A stretch of 45,941 bases of DNA. It comes from Paludibacter sp. 221. GTDB lineage: Bacteria > Bacteroidota > Bacteroidia > Bacteroidales > Paludibacteraceae. Below are positions 20,101 through 28,112 of the stretch, piece by piece (position 1 is the first letter of the stretch; the number at the start of each line of letters is the position of its first letter). The DNA is taken from assembly GCF_010501035.1 (NCBI RefSeq), contig NZ_QVMH01000015.1, positions 5,249-51,189 on the forward strand. Direction: 5' to 3'. The position numbers were made by a program, and so were the translations under genes. Under the pieces are notes generated by a model, which had not been told where the DNA came from, searched no databases, and was given only the letters and a program-made list of their open reading frames with translations.

Positions 20101-20487
20101 ACTCTTTATTTATTGGATTTGAAGACAAACGAGCAGGTTGAAATTACAGCAACAAATTCTACATACAATTTTATTGCTGATAATGAAACTACTCCTGAAA
20201 TACGATTCCAGATAATGAGTGAAAGAAACAATGAGGATGATGTGAAAGTATCTTCGGAAGAGATACAAACCTATCAGTTGAATTCTTATGTGTTCATAAA
20301 AAACGGATATGATAACAACGGGAAATTCTACTTATATGACATCTCCGGAAAACTAATTTATAAACAAAACATTTCGGCATTAAGTACTTCGTTCATTTCA
20401 GAAAACGCATTGGAATCCGGAGTATATCTGCTGAAAGTACAGGTAGAGAATGAGGATACATTTTCAACTAAAATTGTAATAAAGTAA
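14158..20487 (+). CDS. Giant T9SS-exported surface protein with beta-helix
   Basis: A 2109-residue secreted protein of unknown substrate. A signal peptide covers about residues 1-28; the ATG at 14179 (MKKNFLIVFCLL) is an equally good start. Four beta-sandwich-like modules follow to about residue 680, each ending in a similar strand: YIANVYLSDK, SIDNLHFYKD, YVDNIYFYQA, FIDNVYFYKS. Residues about 690-1310 have Asn-rich rungs (NITIDGALDG, DIVIQNCIFTN, NLTIQNNEFRN) typical of a right-handed parallel beta-helix, as in polysaccharide lyases and adhesins. A YWRGTTSSDWGTASNW module starts near 1403. The last 80 residues are a T9SS type A sorting domain (GKFYLYDISGKLIYK, ESGVYLLKVQ). Function could be glycan binding, cleavage or adhesion; no catalytic motif is evident. 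A small bitopic protein follows 66 bases later. Confidence 0.88.
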   Translation: MFKLLRGMKKNFLIVFCLLITNVFIAFSQPNLTNIPTPITYFPTGTNPYLIYGTEGNNATPKNNYSTSISTYTGGFKATPTAENYCGFFLELNALKDVSTQRYLYFMSYNFRGSYLRVTTDTGNTATVTLDNKSKSYQIVGSDWTLIEVDFSASSITNIKRLAFQTYNNLTPTYIANVYLSDKPYADPTIPQAKAIDPPVRPAGTYLSIYNDLPYAANAVTKIVKYGNGNISELKFSSTENFVKTIVPAAASSEIDGVEFTCSETSINSYTTIYFDIFPTENFAAGDVYIRLESANNGGRYIKTSLPELTAKTWNTVKIKLSDFAPGWNGINPTDVMSKFYAVRFATPKSVITEKTFSIDNLHFYKDLSPQVPATPEHTGRTSIFVDGDSNLSGDFSGTTTDAIEGNNYLRITNLQNGASFTLDYPADIQENMLHLDVWVENSQNTKLTLTLENEAEDSGSATISASQLQSGVWNKINILVSDFDVPIDGAIWGELFTKLIFSGSDHAIYVDNIYFYQADIPTTTVAPAPAQTNPDRVLRVYRDNFEAAAQAPGTGFGSLFSQEQTYTRTTTTDKYRVLSGMSQYAKIDFGDGFSLADWPFLHIHARVNNANANLNIKIDGVSGATTSSQPLDASEEWQSITLSTETLGAPAEALVKGLSIASDNGFVFIDNVYFYKSVSDQQPTTTINVAGSNGADGNYPSIYQAIDKIISTNQDGKTITVTVNGNSIEDRKIKIQEGSNTNWTKLTIKPGTNAPAEGYTISFSPLASLDQTYLFEFFGAKNITIDGALDGRRALTFKGFYNLDVSTWTYGTSNSIIHFTIGLQSEDIVIQNCIFTNDTDNRSISAISGYSVQNLTIQNNEFRNCLSTKGMAEESAIGVIDFRAGSSSIYNNINILGNYFYETEPVKFESFYTRLFISVSTSTLTSFTAKINDNKIGGIGFDANGNFINGNLTFNSSGTSTHLGGIRYVADAESATNTLNIEVKGNTIANFDCINNTTINSISGKPDVACFTGIEVANCEMDVSNNIVENIKWKTTATSISSATTLTGIYCRVYKNTKTTIKCNNNKMKDLVLDVANGISTLKVYWNGIKIQTETINDKIGLVECSGNHIIWDLNVPDLVFATNSELSAFHIMDARGYMPLNLFNNIAVLKACNLGINTTVTSLYRIQLDYALGNDTPVANIYNNIAYTQGAASGFAGQTRAKGMYVVYSNQGVNSKVNFYHNTIFVNNAGTAARAVNYQVAKDENSENSKLYSWNNNIVNLGADYLLGLGGPTDFKNILVTDYNNYYSPRTANYFAYGWNNAEYRSSTFDDWKFNNTFWLIPNKGEQDFHSSFVNPKFGGTDANSISIPFTYDGVESLKSLLKPNAFIAGKEFSNMPVDIAGATRRSTLPTAGATEAITLNYWRGTTSSDWGTASNWTANEVPENGEDIIFATDAQRDLVLDKDRTVRDIYNDTGRALIVDGKKLTISGLVRMDNTGKIDATKASHESSSIYYYPEGSTGAIVQHIYKNTYKNDEIANLTLKNQTNYFVLLYDKLNISKNFATEQGTGNKGVLNCYHYNTELTLSNTEEQEIPRYSIYNDSVYNLVINSPKVVTNQDNLYVKNNLTIGADNSLEIPITKLVKVYGATTNANGIAGLLIKADPNHVQPAGSFIFRKGDVVEGTVEFHVKASNPIETPKEADKFQWQYFGSPVESYNAKNFQSMYIREFNEGVNTGFWTSLTNDDDLKAFIGYEISRYADKNASFNITGQLVNRDKEITLGKTSGTDYSGQYIFSNPYTAALPINDAMFKAGTNIEQTIYLFNTGTLGDWEDNQSNQEGTGKGQFIAIPLKQAGTVVGLTSIPSMQGFIVRTNSGDAGNTFNFVYDVDSVVKNTHPMRSKAQDAAKPVFTKISLSSESKAKDLLWLVTDENSNYGFDNGYDGYKMTSSAQKSLLCAVGEDGIYQVSTIPDINGTYLYFKAEEGVREYTLTFDHNNMEQNYGTLYLLDLKTNEQVEITATNSTYNFIADNETTPEIRFQIMSERNNEDDVKVSSEEIQTYQLNSYVFIKNGYDNNGKFYLYDISGKLIYKQNISALSTSFISENALESGVYLLKVQVENEDTFSTKIVIK

Positions 20488-20553
20488 AAATTAGAAAGAG
20501 AGTAATTTTTTAATAAGAAAGTCAGATTTATCTTTTTGTAAATATATTTTAAT

Positions 20554-21225
20554 ATGAAAAATCTAATAATAATCTTTATAAGTTGTTCGGTCGTCATGGC
20601 AGGTGTATTTACAACCGTGCTTATATCCAACAACAATTCAAAAGATGCCAATATACCATATACCGTGCACAATGGTGCCGGTGAGCAGATATCTGCTCCT
20701 AAAATGAAAAAATCGCAGCCTCTGCCTTCTTTCAAGGGTTCGTCGGAACAAAGAACGGAAGACATGGAAGCAACAATATTAAAACTTGAACAGAGAAAAC
20801 CTATATTTAATTCTTCTGAAAAAGCCACTAATATTGCCGATATTACTATACCCAACAATTTGAACATAAAAGCGAATGACAAAACCTTAAATAAAAATAA
20901 GTCTGTAGCAAGTACTTCTTTATCAGGAGGAAGTGGAGGTTCGGGAGCCGTTTTATTATTAGCACAGAATAATACATCTTCTGCTAACAATGGGGCACAA
21001 TCGTATGGACTGGCTAACAGAATTGGAAATTTGTCAATTGACGAAAGCCTGTCTATCTCCAATCAGGCTATTTCGGGAACCATAATGCCACCTGCTGAAA
21101 AAGGAGTTAGTAGTTTGAACGAATTACCTTTAAATGGAAATGAACTATTTATTTTATTGTTGTTTTTGGCTATATATTTCGTATATAACAGGAAAAATAA
21201 AAATCAGACAAAGACATCGCATTAA
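20554..21225 (+). CDS. Small bitopic protein A, partner of the first giant
   Basis: A 223-residue protein I do not recognise. A hydrophobic segment at residues 4-25 looks like a signal anchor. The middle is low-complexity and Asn/Ser-rich with a glycine patch (SLSGGSGGSG), likely extended outside the cytoplasm. The tail is LPLNGNE, then a hydrophobic stretch FILLLFLAIYFVY, then a basic end NRKNKN: a tripartite layout like C-terminal sorting signals, somewhat resembling the PID-CTERM type. The gene at 28113 has the same plan in the same place after the other giant. It lies 66 bases after the giant gene with no terminator between, so they are likely one transcript. Role unknown; an anchor or assembly factor for the giant is inference. 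Confidence 0.72.
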   Translation: MKNLIIIFISCSVVMAGVFTTVLISNNNSKDANIPYTVHNGAGEQISAPKMKKSQPLPSFKGSSEQRTEDMEATILKLEQRKPIFNSSEKATNIADITIPNNLNIKANDKTLNKNKSVASTSLSGGSGGSGAVLLLAQNNTSSANNGAQSYGLANRIGNLSIDESLSISNQAISGTIMPPAEKGVSSLNELPLNGNELFILLLFLAIYFVYNRKNKNQTKTSH

Positions 21226-21252
21226 AAAAATAAAATATTATTGAATCAGAAG

Positions 21253-21286
21253 AATCAACCTGTTATAATTAGCAGGTTGATTTTGT
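21253..21286 (+). terminator. Probable terminator between the two giant units
   Basis: Perfect 10-bp stem aatcaacctg/caggttgatt with a 10-base loop, followed by tttgt. The T run is short, so termination may be partial. It separates the first giant unit from the GH5 unit. Confidence 0.55.
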
Positions 21287-21376
21287 CATCTAAAATAGAT
21301 ACAAACAAAATAATTATATCCGCCACAAAAACCAATGCATTAAACAAAGAAATAGTGGCACCTAATTTGAATAGAG

Positions 21377-24300
21377 ATGAATTATAGTTTTTATAATGAC
21401 TTAAATATATTTATTGTGAGAAAGAGTTTTTTAATACGCCTGCTATTTTCTATTCTATCGTTAAATATACTGGGAATCCCGGCCATCTTTGCAACACAAA
21501 ATGCCGGAACAAACCAAATAATTTTAGAAAACAGGGATAACACACCAGCCGACTATACTTCAGCCTCTGCTATCAACCAAAAGCTCGGACGGGGAATCAA
21601 CTTAGGGAACATGTTTGATGCCCCTACTCTTACGGCTTGGCAGAACCCTTTCAAACCGGAATACATCGGGATGATTGCTAACTTAGGATTCGACCATGTA
21701 CGGATGCCTATTCGCTGGGAACAGGATTTCCGTTCGATGCAGGAATATCCTTATACCATAAATCCGCTTTTTTTAGACTCGGTAAAAACAGTTGTTGATA
21801 GCGCGTTGGAGCATGGGATGTACATAATGATAAACTTACACCACCACGCTCAATTAATGGCCGACCCCGATGGCCAGAAAGACCGTTTTGTAGCTCACTG
21901 GGAACAGATTGCCGATTTTTTCAAAGATTATCCGGATAGCCTCCTTTTTGAAATACTGAACGAGCCCAGAGATACTAAAGACGCCGAAAGTAATGATCCA
22001 CAACCCCTAATGACCCCGGAAAAATGGAATGAAATTTATCCCTTGGGCTTAGCTGCTATTCGGAAAACAAATCCTACCCGAATTGTAATGATTGCGCCCG
22101 CAAAGGTAGGAGGCGTTAGTGGGTTGCAATACTTAGTCCTTCCCCAAAACGACGATAACCTAATTGTAACAATCCATTGCTACACCCCCTACAGCTTTAC
22201 CGGGCAAAAACCAGGTGCAGGTGTAGAATGGCAGGGAGTAGAGGGAGAAAGAAATGAACTTCTGACTTCATTTAATACAATCAAACAATTCTCTCAAAAT
22301 AATAATAACATACCGGCCCACATGGGAGAATTCGGGGCTAACTTCAATGCCGATATGGCAAGCCGTGCCCGCTGGACAACCTTTGTAGCCCGAACTCTCG
22401 AACAGGAAAACATCAGTTGGGCGTATTGGGAATTTTGCGCCGAACGATTCGGAATATATGATGTCAAGACACAACAATATCACAAACCATTGGTAGATGC
22501 ATTGCTATACAACTCCATACCTGATGCGGTAGATGCCAATAATGTAATATCTACGGTGTACAAAAGTAATTTTCAGAATGGAGAGGATGGATGGACTCAA
22601 TATGCCTCAAATAACGGACTTATCTCTATAACAAATGAAAATAGTTATTTCAAAGCCACTATTTCAAGAGTGGGTGAAACAACTGGTTGGTATGCTCAAT
22701 TGCTAAAAAAATCTTTTGTAATAGAAAAAGATAAACGATACAAAGTATCCTTTAACGCATATTCAAGTGCTGAATTTACCTTAGGCGCAAATATGGGAAA
22801 CAGTGACACCCCATGGAAAGTTCATGGTTCAGCAAACTTCCCAATTACTACAGAAGAAAAAAATTATTCATTCATATTTCAAATGAAAAATGATACGGAT
22901 AATACTGCCAGAATACAGTTCAGTATAAAAGAACTTCCGCTTAATGAAAATGTATTCTTCAAAGATATTAAGATTGAAGAAGTTAGCATGTTAATAAATG
23001 AGCCGGAACAACATGAAACTGTAGTGGTAGGAAATTCGATAACCCTAAGCACTATAGAATATGATAATATAACTTATACATGGTACTACGCAGAGAATGA
23101 GCAAGATGAGTTTGAACTGATACAAGACGCAGGTAATCTGAGCACTTATACGTTTATCCCGTCGACTACAAATACCGGCATCTACAAAGTGTCGTACCAA
23201 ACAGCTGACGGTATTTATCACCAGGCTATTATTAACCTTACGGTATTGCCAATACAAGAGAGTTCCGAACTCCAAACGGGTATAGAAAGCCGCTCTGTTA
23301 CGCTTTCCGTTCCCTTGCTCGATAAATCAGTTTACACCTGGGAATACCGTGCTACCGAAACCGACACTTACTCTTTACTCAAAAGCCGTATCAGAGCTAA
23401 CACTCATACCCTCGACCCCTTAAGCCTCTCGGACAAAGGATTCTACAGGGTATCATACCTTACTGATACCGAAGAGCAGGTTGTCACGTTCAATCTGGAT
23501 GTGTTGCCCTTATCGTCCTCCAGCCAAACTGTATTAAAAATACAAGGAGATGATATCACGCTTACCATTAACAACGCACCCCAGGAAGCAGAATATACCT
23601 GGGAATACAGTAATGATGGTGGAAACAGTTTTGTGAAAATAGCAGAAGAATCTACTTCATCCTTATCACTAACAAATCTGAAAGTGACCGATAGTGGTCT
23701 TTATAGGGTGACTTACATACACCAGGGTACAGCCTACTCAACCACCTTTGAACTGACTGTCCTTCCACTTATCGAAACAGAAGAAGAAGTAAAAGCACCC
23801 ATCGGAAAACCTCTTACCCTAAGTGTGGATGAGCATGAAGGTATTAGTTACAAATGGGAATACATCGCACCAGATGAACCAGCCTTAACCCTTTCGGAAA
23901 CAAGTAACAGCTATACTATAAATGAACCGGCAGCCGAAAACGCAGGGATTTATAAAGTTTCTTTTCGAACCGGGACTACAGCTTATGTTGTAAGAATAAG
24001 GCTCACTCCGTTACCACTACAGGAACCCGAAATTCAAAACATAACCGGAATAGAAAACAGTTCAATCGTTTTAAGTGTTACGCCATCTACAGGAGCAACT
24101 TACCTATGGGAGTATGCCGAAACAGCAGAAGGTACTTTCGAGGAGATAAAAAATGAATTGGATGCCTATTCGCATCAGATTAATACTTTGGCAGCCGGCA
24201 ATGCCGGCGTATACAGAGTGTCTTATGCTACCGGCACCGATTTTTATATTGTAACCATCAACCTGGGTATAACTCCCTCAACCGTATCCACAAAAAGTAT

Positions 24301-27300
24301 CACTGAAATACAAAAAGAATCCGTTACACTGGTTGCATCAGACAATACTACTCTCACCTACAAATGGGAATATGCAGCAACGCCGGATGGAGTCTACACG
24401 GCAGTTAGCAATACCCAGAATGAGTATTCTATCTCTGCCTTATTGCCAAGTGACAGCGGTATCTACCGTGTTACCTATGAATACGAAGATGAAGCCTTTG
24501 TTGTTATGATTAGCTTGTATGTGTTGCCTTTGAATGAATCCGAAACTACGGTACAAGGCGCCTTTGGACAACCCATTACATTAAGTGTAGAGCATCATGA
24601 TGGCATTACTTACCAATGGGAACATGCTAAAACAGCAAGTGATGAATTTGAGCCTATACCTAATGCCGGTTCCAGTTCATTCACCATCGATAACTTAACC
24701 GAAAGTTTGGTTGGTATCTACAAGGTATCCTACCGGACCAGTACAGATACTTACATTGTAAAGATAAACCTTGAAGCCTACACCTTGGAAGAATCCAGCC
24801 AGGACATAAGCAAGGCGGTAGGTGATGATATTACTCTAAGTGTCCCCTTATATGCAGGTGTAAGTTACAAATGGGAATATGCTGCCACGGCAGGTAATTT
24901 TACAGAGCTAAAAGAAGGATTAGAAGCCAATACTCATACCATCAACAATGCAACTGTGAGCAACAGCGGAACATACAGAGTATCGTATGCATATGGAAAC
25001 AAGTACCATATTGAGAATATAAACTTAAAAGTATTTGAGACAACTACTTCTTCGCAAGAGGTAGTAGGCCCTATGAATGGTTCGATAACCTTATCGGTAA
25101 CGGCTTATGAAAATATTACTTATAAATGGGAATATAGCAAAACAGAAGATGGAACTTATGCACCATTAGAAAATACTGTCAACACATATACCCTGAATAG
25201 TTTAAACAGCAGTACTCACGACGGGTACTACCGGGTTTCTTACCAAACAGAAACAGCCGCTTTTGTCACAACTATCCATCTGAGAGTCGGAGAAGTTTAT
25301 AACAAAACCACTCCCGGGGTAGAAAAAAGCTCTGTTACTTTATTTGTAAAAAGTTATAATGATACATTCTATACATGGGAGTATGCCGAAACGATGGAAG
25401 ATGAATTTAGCCCAATACCAGATGCCGGAAATACATCCAGGTATACCATCGAATCTCTTACTACCGAGTATGCCGGAATATACAAAGTATCCTACTACAA
25501 TACTTCTAGTGCTTATATTACTTATATTACCCTAAATGTCTCACCCCTCTCTTATCAAAGTATAATAAAAGCAGAAAAAGAGTCAGTAACAATGTCTGTT
25601 GAATTACTTAGCGGAACAAAGTATAGGTGGGAATTTAGTGAGACCGAAGATGGAGATTATACGCAATTAGAGTATACAAGAGATGCCAACACTTATACTA
25701 TTGAATCTCTTGACTTTTCTAATCAAGGCTTTTACAAAGTAAGTTATCAAACAGCTACCAATGCTTACGCTACCATCTTTAAACTGACCGTTTTACCATT
25801 GACAGAATCCAGCCAGGTAGTTCCCGGTTACGAAGGCGAGTCCGTTACTCTCAGTGTGGAATATCATGCCGAAGCACTATACAAATGGGAATTTCGTAAA
25901 GAAGGAACAGTGCAGGGAATTGCAAAACAACGAGCCCTGACGGCAGATGATGGGTTTAAAGAGATAGAAGGAGTTACCGGAAATACTTACACAATAAATC
26001 CATACATTCCTGCAAATAATGCGGGAGAATACCGCGTAAGCTTCTCAACCAACGACAAGTACCATATAGAAACCATAACACTATCCAATGTCAAGAATAT
26101 GGTTTGGAAAGGAACTGTGGATAATGACTGGAACAAGCCGGAAAACTGGAGTCCGAACAGTACGCCCGATGGAGCAACAGATGTATATATACCCGGAAAT
26201 ATGGAAAGTACTCCCAAGTACCCTATCCTGTCAGGCAATAAAGCAGACAATGTTTGCCATGCCATCTACTTCATGCAGGGAGCAGAAGTTGCCCGTCCTG
26301 ACCTACTGACGTACGAAAAAGCATACGTTGTACTCAATGTCGGAACCGGCGGACAAGAAAGTATGAGTGAAACAGATTTTCTATCGGACGTAACTGCCGA
26401 AAACCGACGGAAGTTTGCCGCAGCCAATTCCGGCTTGCTTGCACGCCAGCAATGGCACATGCTTTCAGCACCTTTAAAACAAATGACATCCGGCGGATTT
26501 GCATTCGGAGGCTATCCTCTTACCTTCATGCGTAAGTGGGACATACAAAGCCCCGAAGCAGGTACCCTGATGACGGGACGATGGACGGGATACTACCGTG
26601 GATTCAACGAAAACCTGACAGCAGGCGAAGGCTTCATACTCTGGATAAACAAAGCCGAGGATAAGGACATGTACAGAGAAGCCGGAAATGGAACTGACAA
26701 CCATTTCACTGCAAACCGTAACTACGGAATAAAAGAAACAAACGGTATCCTGGAGTTCCCCTATTACGAGGACGACGATATGATACGTGCACGCCGTACT
26801 CAAGCAAGTGAAGGCAGCAACCTGAGATACTATTACATTTATGACAGTCCGGAGAATACAGATACCTATATGCAGGTTACAGACAAATCGGATGTATATG
26901 CTTTCGACCAGTCGGCTTACCGTTTTGTGGTGGAAGATAATAACCGAAACTTCCCGGCTACAACAACTGTTGCATACAATAATGAAAATGAAAGCAGGAG
27001 CTTACTGATAGGTAACCCTTACATGTCGTCTGTCGATTTCCAGGAATTCTACAATCAGAACAGCGATAAAATTTACTCTTATTACAAAGTATGGGATGAG
27101 GATGAGGATGAGGATGAGGAAAACTCCGGCTTCATTACCTACAGTTTTGGCACAGACAACCAGAGCGAAATACCAACCGGAGATGTAACCCGCTACATTC
27201 CTCCCATGCAATCTTTTGTTGTAACCACAAAAGCAGCCACAGGAGAGCAGTCGTTGACCTTCAATGTAGCAACAATGACAGCAGTTGCCGATGGCTCGAA

Positions 27301-28024
27301 CAAGCTAAGGATAGCAGGCAGCAACAACAGCAATGACAATAACACTAACTTGTTGCGTGTAAAAATATCCAACGGTAAAGCTTCTTCCCAAGCGGTCATT
27401 GCCCATCAAAGGCCGGATGCAACCGATGCTTATAACCCTGAAGAAGATATTTACAAACTATTCAGCCCAAGTGCAGGAGTACCAGAGGTTTATACGAGCG
27501 TAGACAACTGGGCAGTAGAGATAAATCATCTCTCAAGCACAGACATTACAGTGCCTGTATGTATAAAGGGTGGTGGTGAAGAAAATATGGAATTCAGCAT
27601 TACCGGAATGAACCGTTATGACGGTGATAAAGCTATATACTTCATCGACAGCGAACAAGGCAATACCATAAACATAAGCGGACAGGAACACTTTACGTAT
27701 TCCTTCAGCAATAAGGCAGGCGCTAAGGAAGAAGGACGTTTCTTCGTCCGTTATGAATCAGGGCAAGGTAATAACACTGATTCCGATGTAAGTATCAAGG
27801 CATACTTTAAGGATAGTGAGATTTACATCATATCCCTGAACTCAGATTTGATAAACAGTGTGCAACTGTATGATGTGAATGGAAAGCTGCTTTATAGTAA
27901 CCAACAGGTAGAAAACCTGATGCTCAGCATAAACAACGCTGCCCTGCAAAACGTAGATTTTGTTATTATCAAGGTGGTAACAGAAAATGGCAGTAAGAAC
28001 ATCAAGCTGATAAGGACAAACTAA
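21377..28024 (+). CDS. Giant T9SS-exported GH5 endoglucanase with 12 Ig-like repeats
   Basis: A 2215-residue secreted cellulase-like enzyme. A signal peptide ends near residue 40. The GH5 barrel spans about 60-385: INLGNMFDAP, the arginine strand HVRMP, LHHH at 154-157, acid/base E196 in FEILNEP, HCYTPY at 267-272, nucleophile E318 in MGEFG, and SWAYWEF near 347. Residues 395-537 resemble a CBM4/9-type binding module. Twelve Ig-like repeats of about 86 residues follow (538-1572), each with a Y-x-W-E-Y strand and a GIYKVSY strand. A VWKGTVDNDWNKPENW module begins at 1574, then a long region shared with the other giant, and a T9SS sorting domain after about 2136 (VQLYDVNGKLLYS). Substrate is probably a beta-1,4-glucan; exact specificity cannot be read. 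The small gene at 28113 follows. Confidence 0.93.
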   Translation: MNYSFYNDLNIFIVRKSFLIRLLFSILSLNILGIPAIFATQNAGTNQIILENRDNTPADYTSASAINQKLGRGINLGNMFDAPTLTAWQNPFKPEYIGMIANLGFDHVRMPIRWEQDFRSMQEYPYTINPLFLDSVKTVVDSALEHGMYIMINLHHHAQLMADPDGQKDRFVAHWEQIADFFKDYPDSLLFEILNEPRDTKDAESNDPQPLMTPEKWNEIYPLGLAAIRKTNPTRIVMIAPAKVGGVSGLQYLVLPQNDDNLIVTIHCYTPYSFTGQKPGAGVEWQGVEGERNELLTSFNTIKQFSQNNNNIPAHMGEFGANFNADMASRARWTTFVARTLEQENISWAYWEFCAERFGIYDVKTQQYHKPLVDALLYNSIPDAVDANNVISTVYKSNFQNGEDGWTQYASNNGLISITNENSYFKATISRVGETTGWYAQLLKKSFVIEKDKRYKVSFNAYSSAEFTLGANMGNSDTPWKVHGSANFPITTEEKNYSFIFQMKNDTDNTARIQFSIKELPLNENVFFKDIKIEEVSMLINEPEQHETVVVGNSITLSTIEYDNITYTWYYAENEQDEFELIQDAGNLSTYTFIPSTTNTGIYKVSYQTADGIYHQAIINLTVLPIQESSELQTGIESRSVTLSVPLLDKSVYTWEYRATETDTYSLLKSRIRANTHTLDPLSLSDKGFYRVSYLTDTEEQVVTFNLDVLPLSSSSQTVLKIQGDDITLTINNAPQEAEYTWEYSNDGGNSFVKIAEESTSSLSLTNLKVTDSGLYRVTYIHQGTAYSTTFELTVLPLIETEEEVKAPIGKPLTLSVDEHEGISYKWEYIAPDEPALTLSETSNSYTINEPAAENAGIYKVSFRTGTTAYVVRIRLTPLPLQEPEIQNITGIENSSIVLSVTPSTGATYLWEYAETAEGTFEEIKNELDAYSHQINTLAAGNAGVYRVSYATGTDFYIVTINLGITPSTVSTKSITEIQKESVTLVASDNTTLTYKWEYAATPDGVYTAVSNTQNEYSISALLPSDSGIYRVTYEYEDEAFVVMISLYVLPLNESETTVQGAFGQPITLSVEHHDGITYQWEHAKTASDEFEPIPNAGSSSFTIDNLTESLVGIYKVSYRTSTDTYIVKINLEAYTLEESSQDISKAVGDDITLSVPLYAGVSYKWEYAATAGNFTELKEGLEANTHTINNATVSNSGTYRVSYAYGNKYHIENINLKVFETTTSSQEVVGPMNGSITLSVTAYENITYKWEYSKTEDGTYAPLENTVNTYTLNSLNSSTHDGYYRVSYQTETAAFVTTIHLRVGEVYNKTTPGVEKSSVTLFVKSYNDTFYTWEYAETMEDEFSPIPDAGNTSRYTIESLTTEYAGIYKVSYYNTSSAYITYITLNVSPLSYQSIIKAEKESVTMSVELLSGTKYRWEFSETEDGDYTQLEYTRDANTYTIESLDFSNQGFYKVSYQTATNAYATIFKLTVLPLTESSQVVPGYEGESVTLSVEYHAEALYKWEFRKEGTVQGIAKQRALTADDGFKEIEGVTGNTYTINPYIPANNAGEYRVSFSTNDKYHIETITLSNVKNMVWKGTVDNDWNKPENWSPNSTPDGATDVYIPGNMESTPKYPILSGNKADNVCHAIYFMQGAEVARPDLLTYEKAYVVLNVGTGGQESMSETDFLSDVTAENRRKFAAANSGLLARQQWHMLSAPLKQMTSGGFAFGGYPLTFMRKWDIQSPEAGTLMTGRWTGYYRGFNENLTAGEGFILWINKAEDKDMYREAGNGTDNHFTANRNYGIKETNGILEFPYYEDDDMIRARRTQASEGSNLRYYYIYDSPENTDTYMQVTDKSDVYAFDQSAYRFVVEDNNRNFPATTTVAYNNENESRSLLIGNPYMSSVDFQEFYNQNSDKIYSYYKVWDEDEDEDEENSGFITYSFGTDNQSEIPTGDVTRYIPPMQSFVVTTKAATGEQSLTFNVATMTAVADGSNKLRIAGSNNSNDNNTNLLRVKISNGKASSQAVIAHQRPDATDAYNPEEDIYKLFSPSAGVPEVYTSVDNWAVEINHLSSTDITVPVCIKGGGEENMEFSITGMNRYDGDKAIYFIDSEQGNTINISGQEHFTYSFSNKAGAKEEGRFFVRYESGQGNNTDSDVSIKAYFKDSEIYIISLNSDLINSVQLYDVNGKLLYSNQQVENLMLSINNAALQNVDFVIIKVVTENGSKNIKLIRTN
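22990..26095 (+). repeat. Twelve tandem Ig-like coding repeats
   Basis: In-frame units of roughly 260 bases inside the GH5 gene. Protein consensus: xxSVTLSV, then YxWEYAxT, a loop, YTI near the middle, GIYKVSY and an ending LPLxESS. The units are clearly diverged in DNA, so this is an old array rather than a recent expansion. The twelfth has a 15-20 residue insertion (GTVQGIAKQRALTADDG). Confidence 0.85.
27095..27118 (+). repeat. Hexanucleotide microsatellite in the GH5 gene
   Basis: Four perfect gatgag units encode an Asp-Glu run (DEDEDEDEE). Gain or loss of units would keep the frame, giving length variation in an acidic loop. Confidence 0.9.
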
Positions 28025-28056
28025 GTAGCTACAAGAAATCAGCTATAAGTTACAAA
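28025..28056 (-). repeat. Heptad repeat, copy 3
   Basis: On the minus strand the units read cttatag, ctgattt, cttgtag, ctactta. The ctactta end touches the stop codon of the GH5 gene, on the strand opposite to it. Confidence 0.55.
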
Positions 28057-28112
28057 AACTATCAGCTGCAATTAAATTATTATTTGTTATTTTAAAAGAA
28101 AATAGATATTTC

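Noticed and set aside
22990-26095. Possible CRISPR or satellite array
   Set aside because: Units are about 260 bases, diverged in DNA and in frame; they are Ig-like protein repeats.
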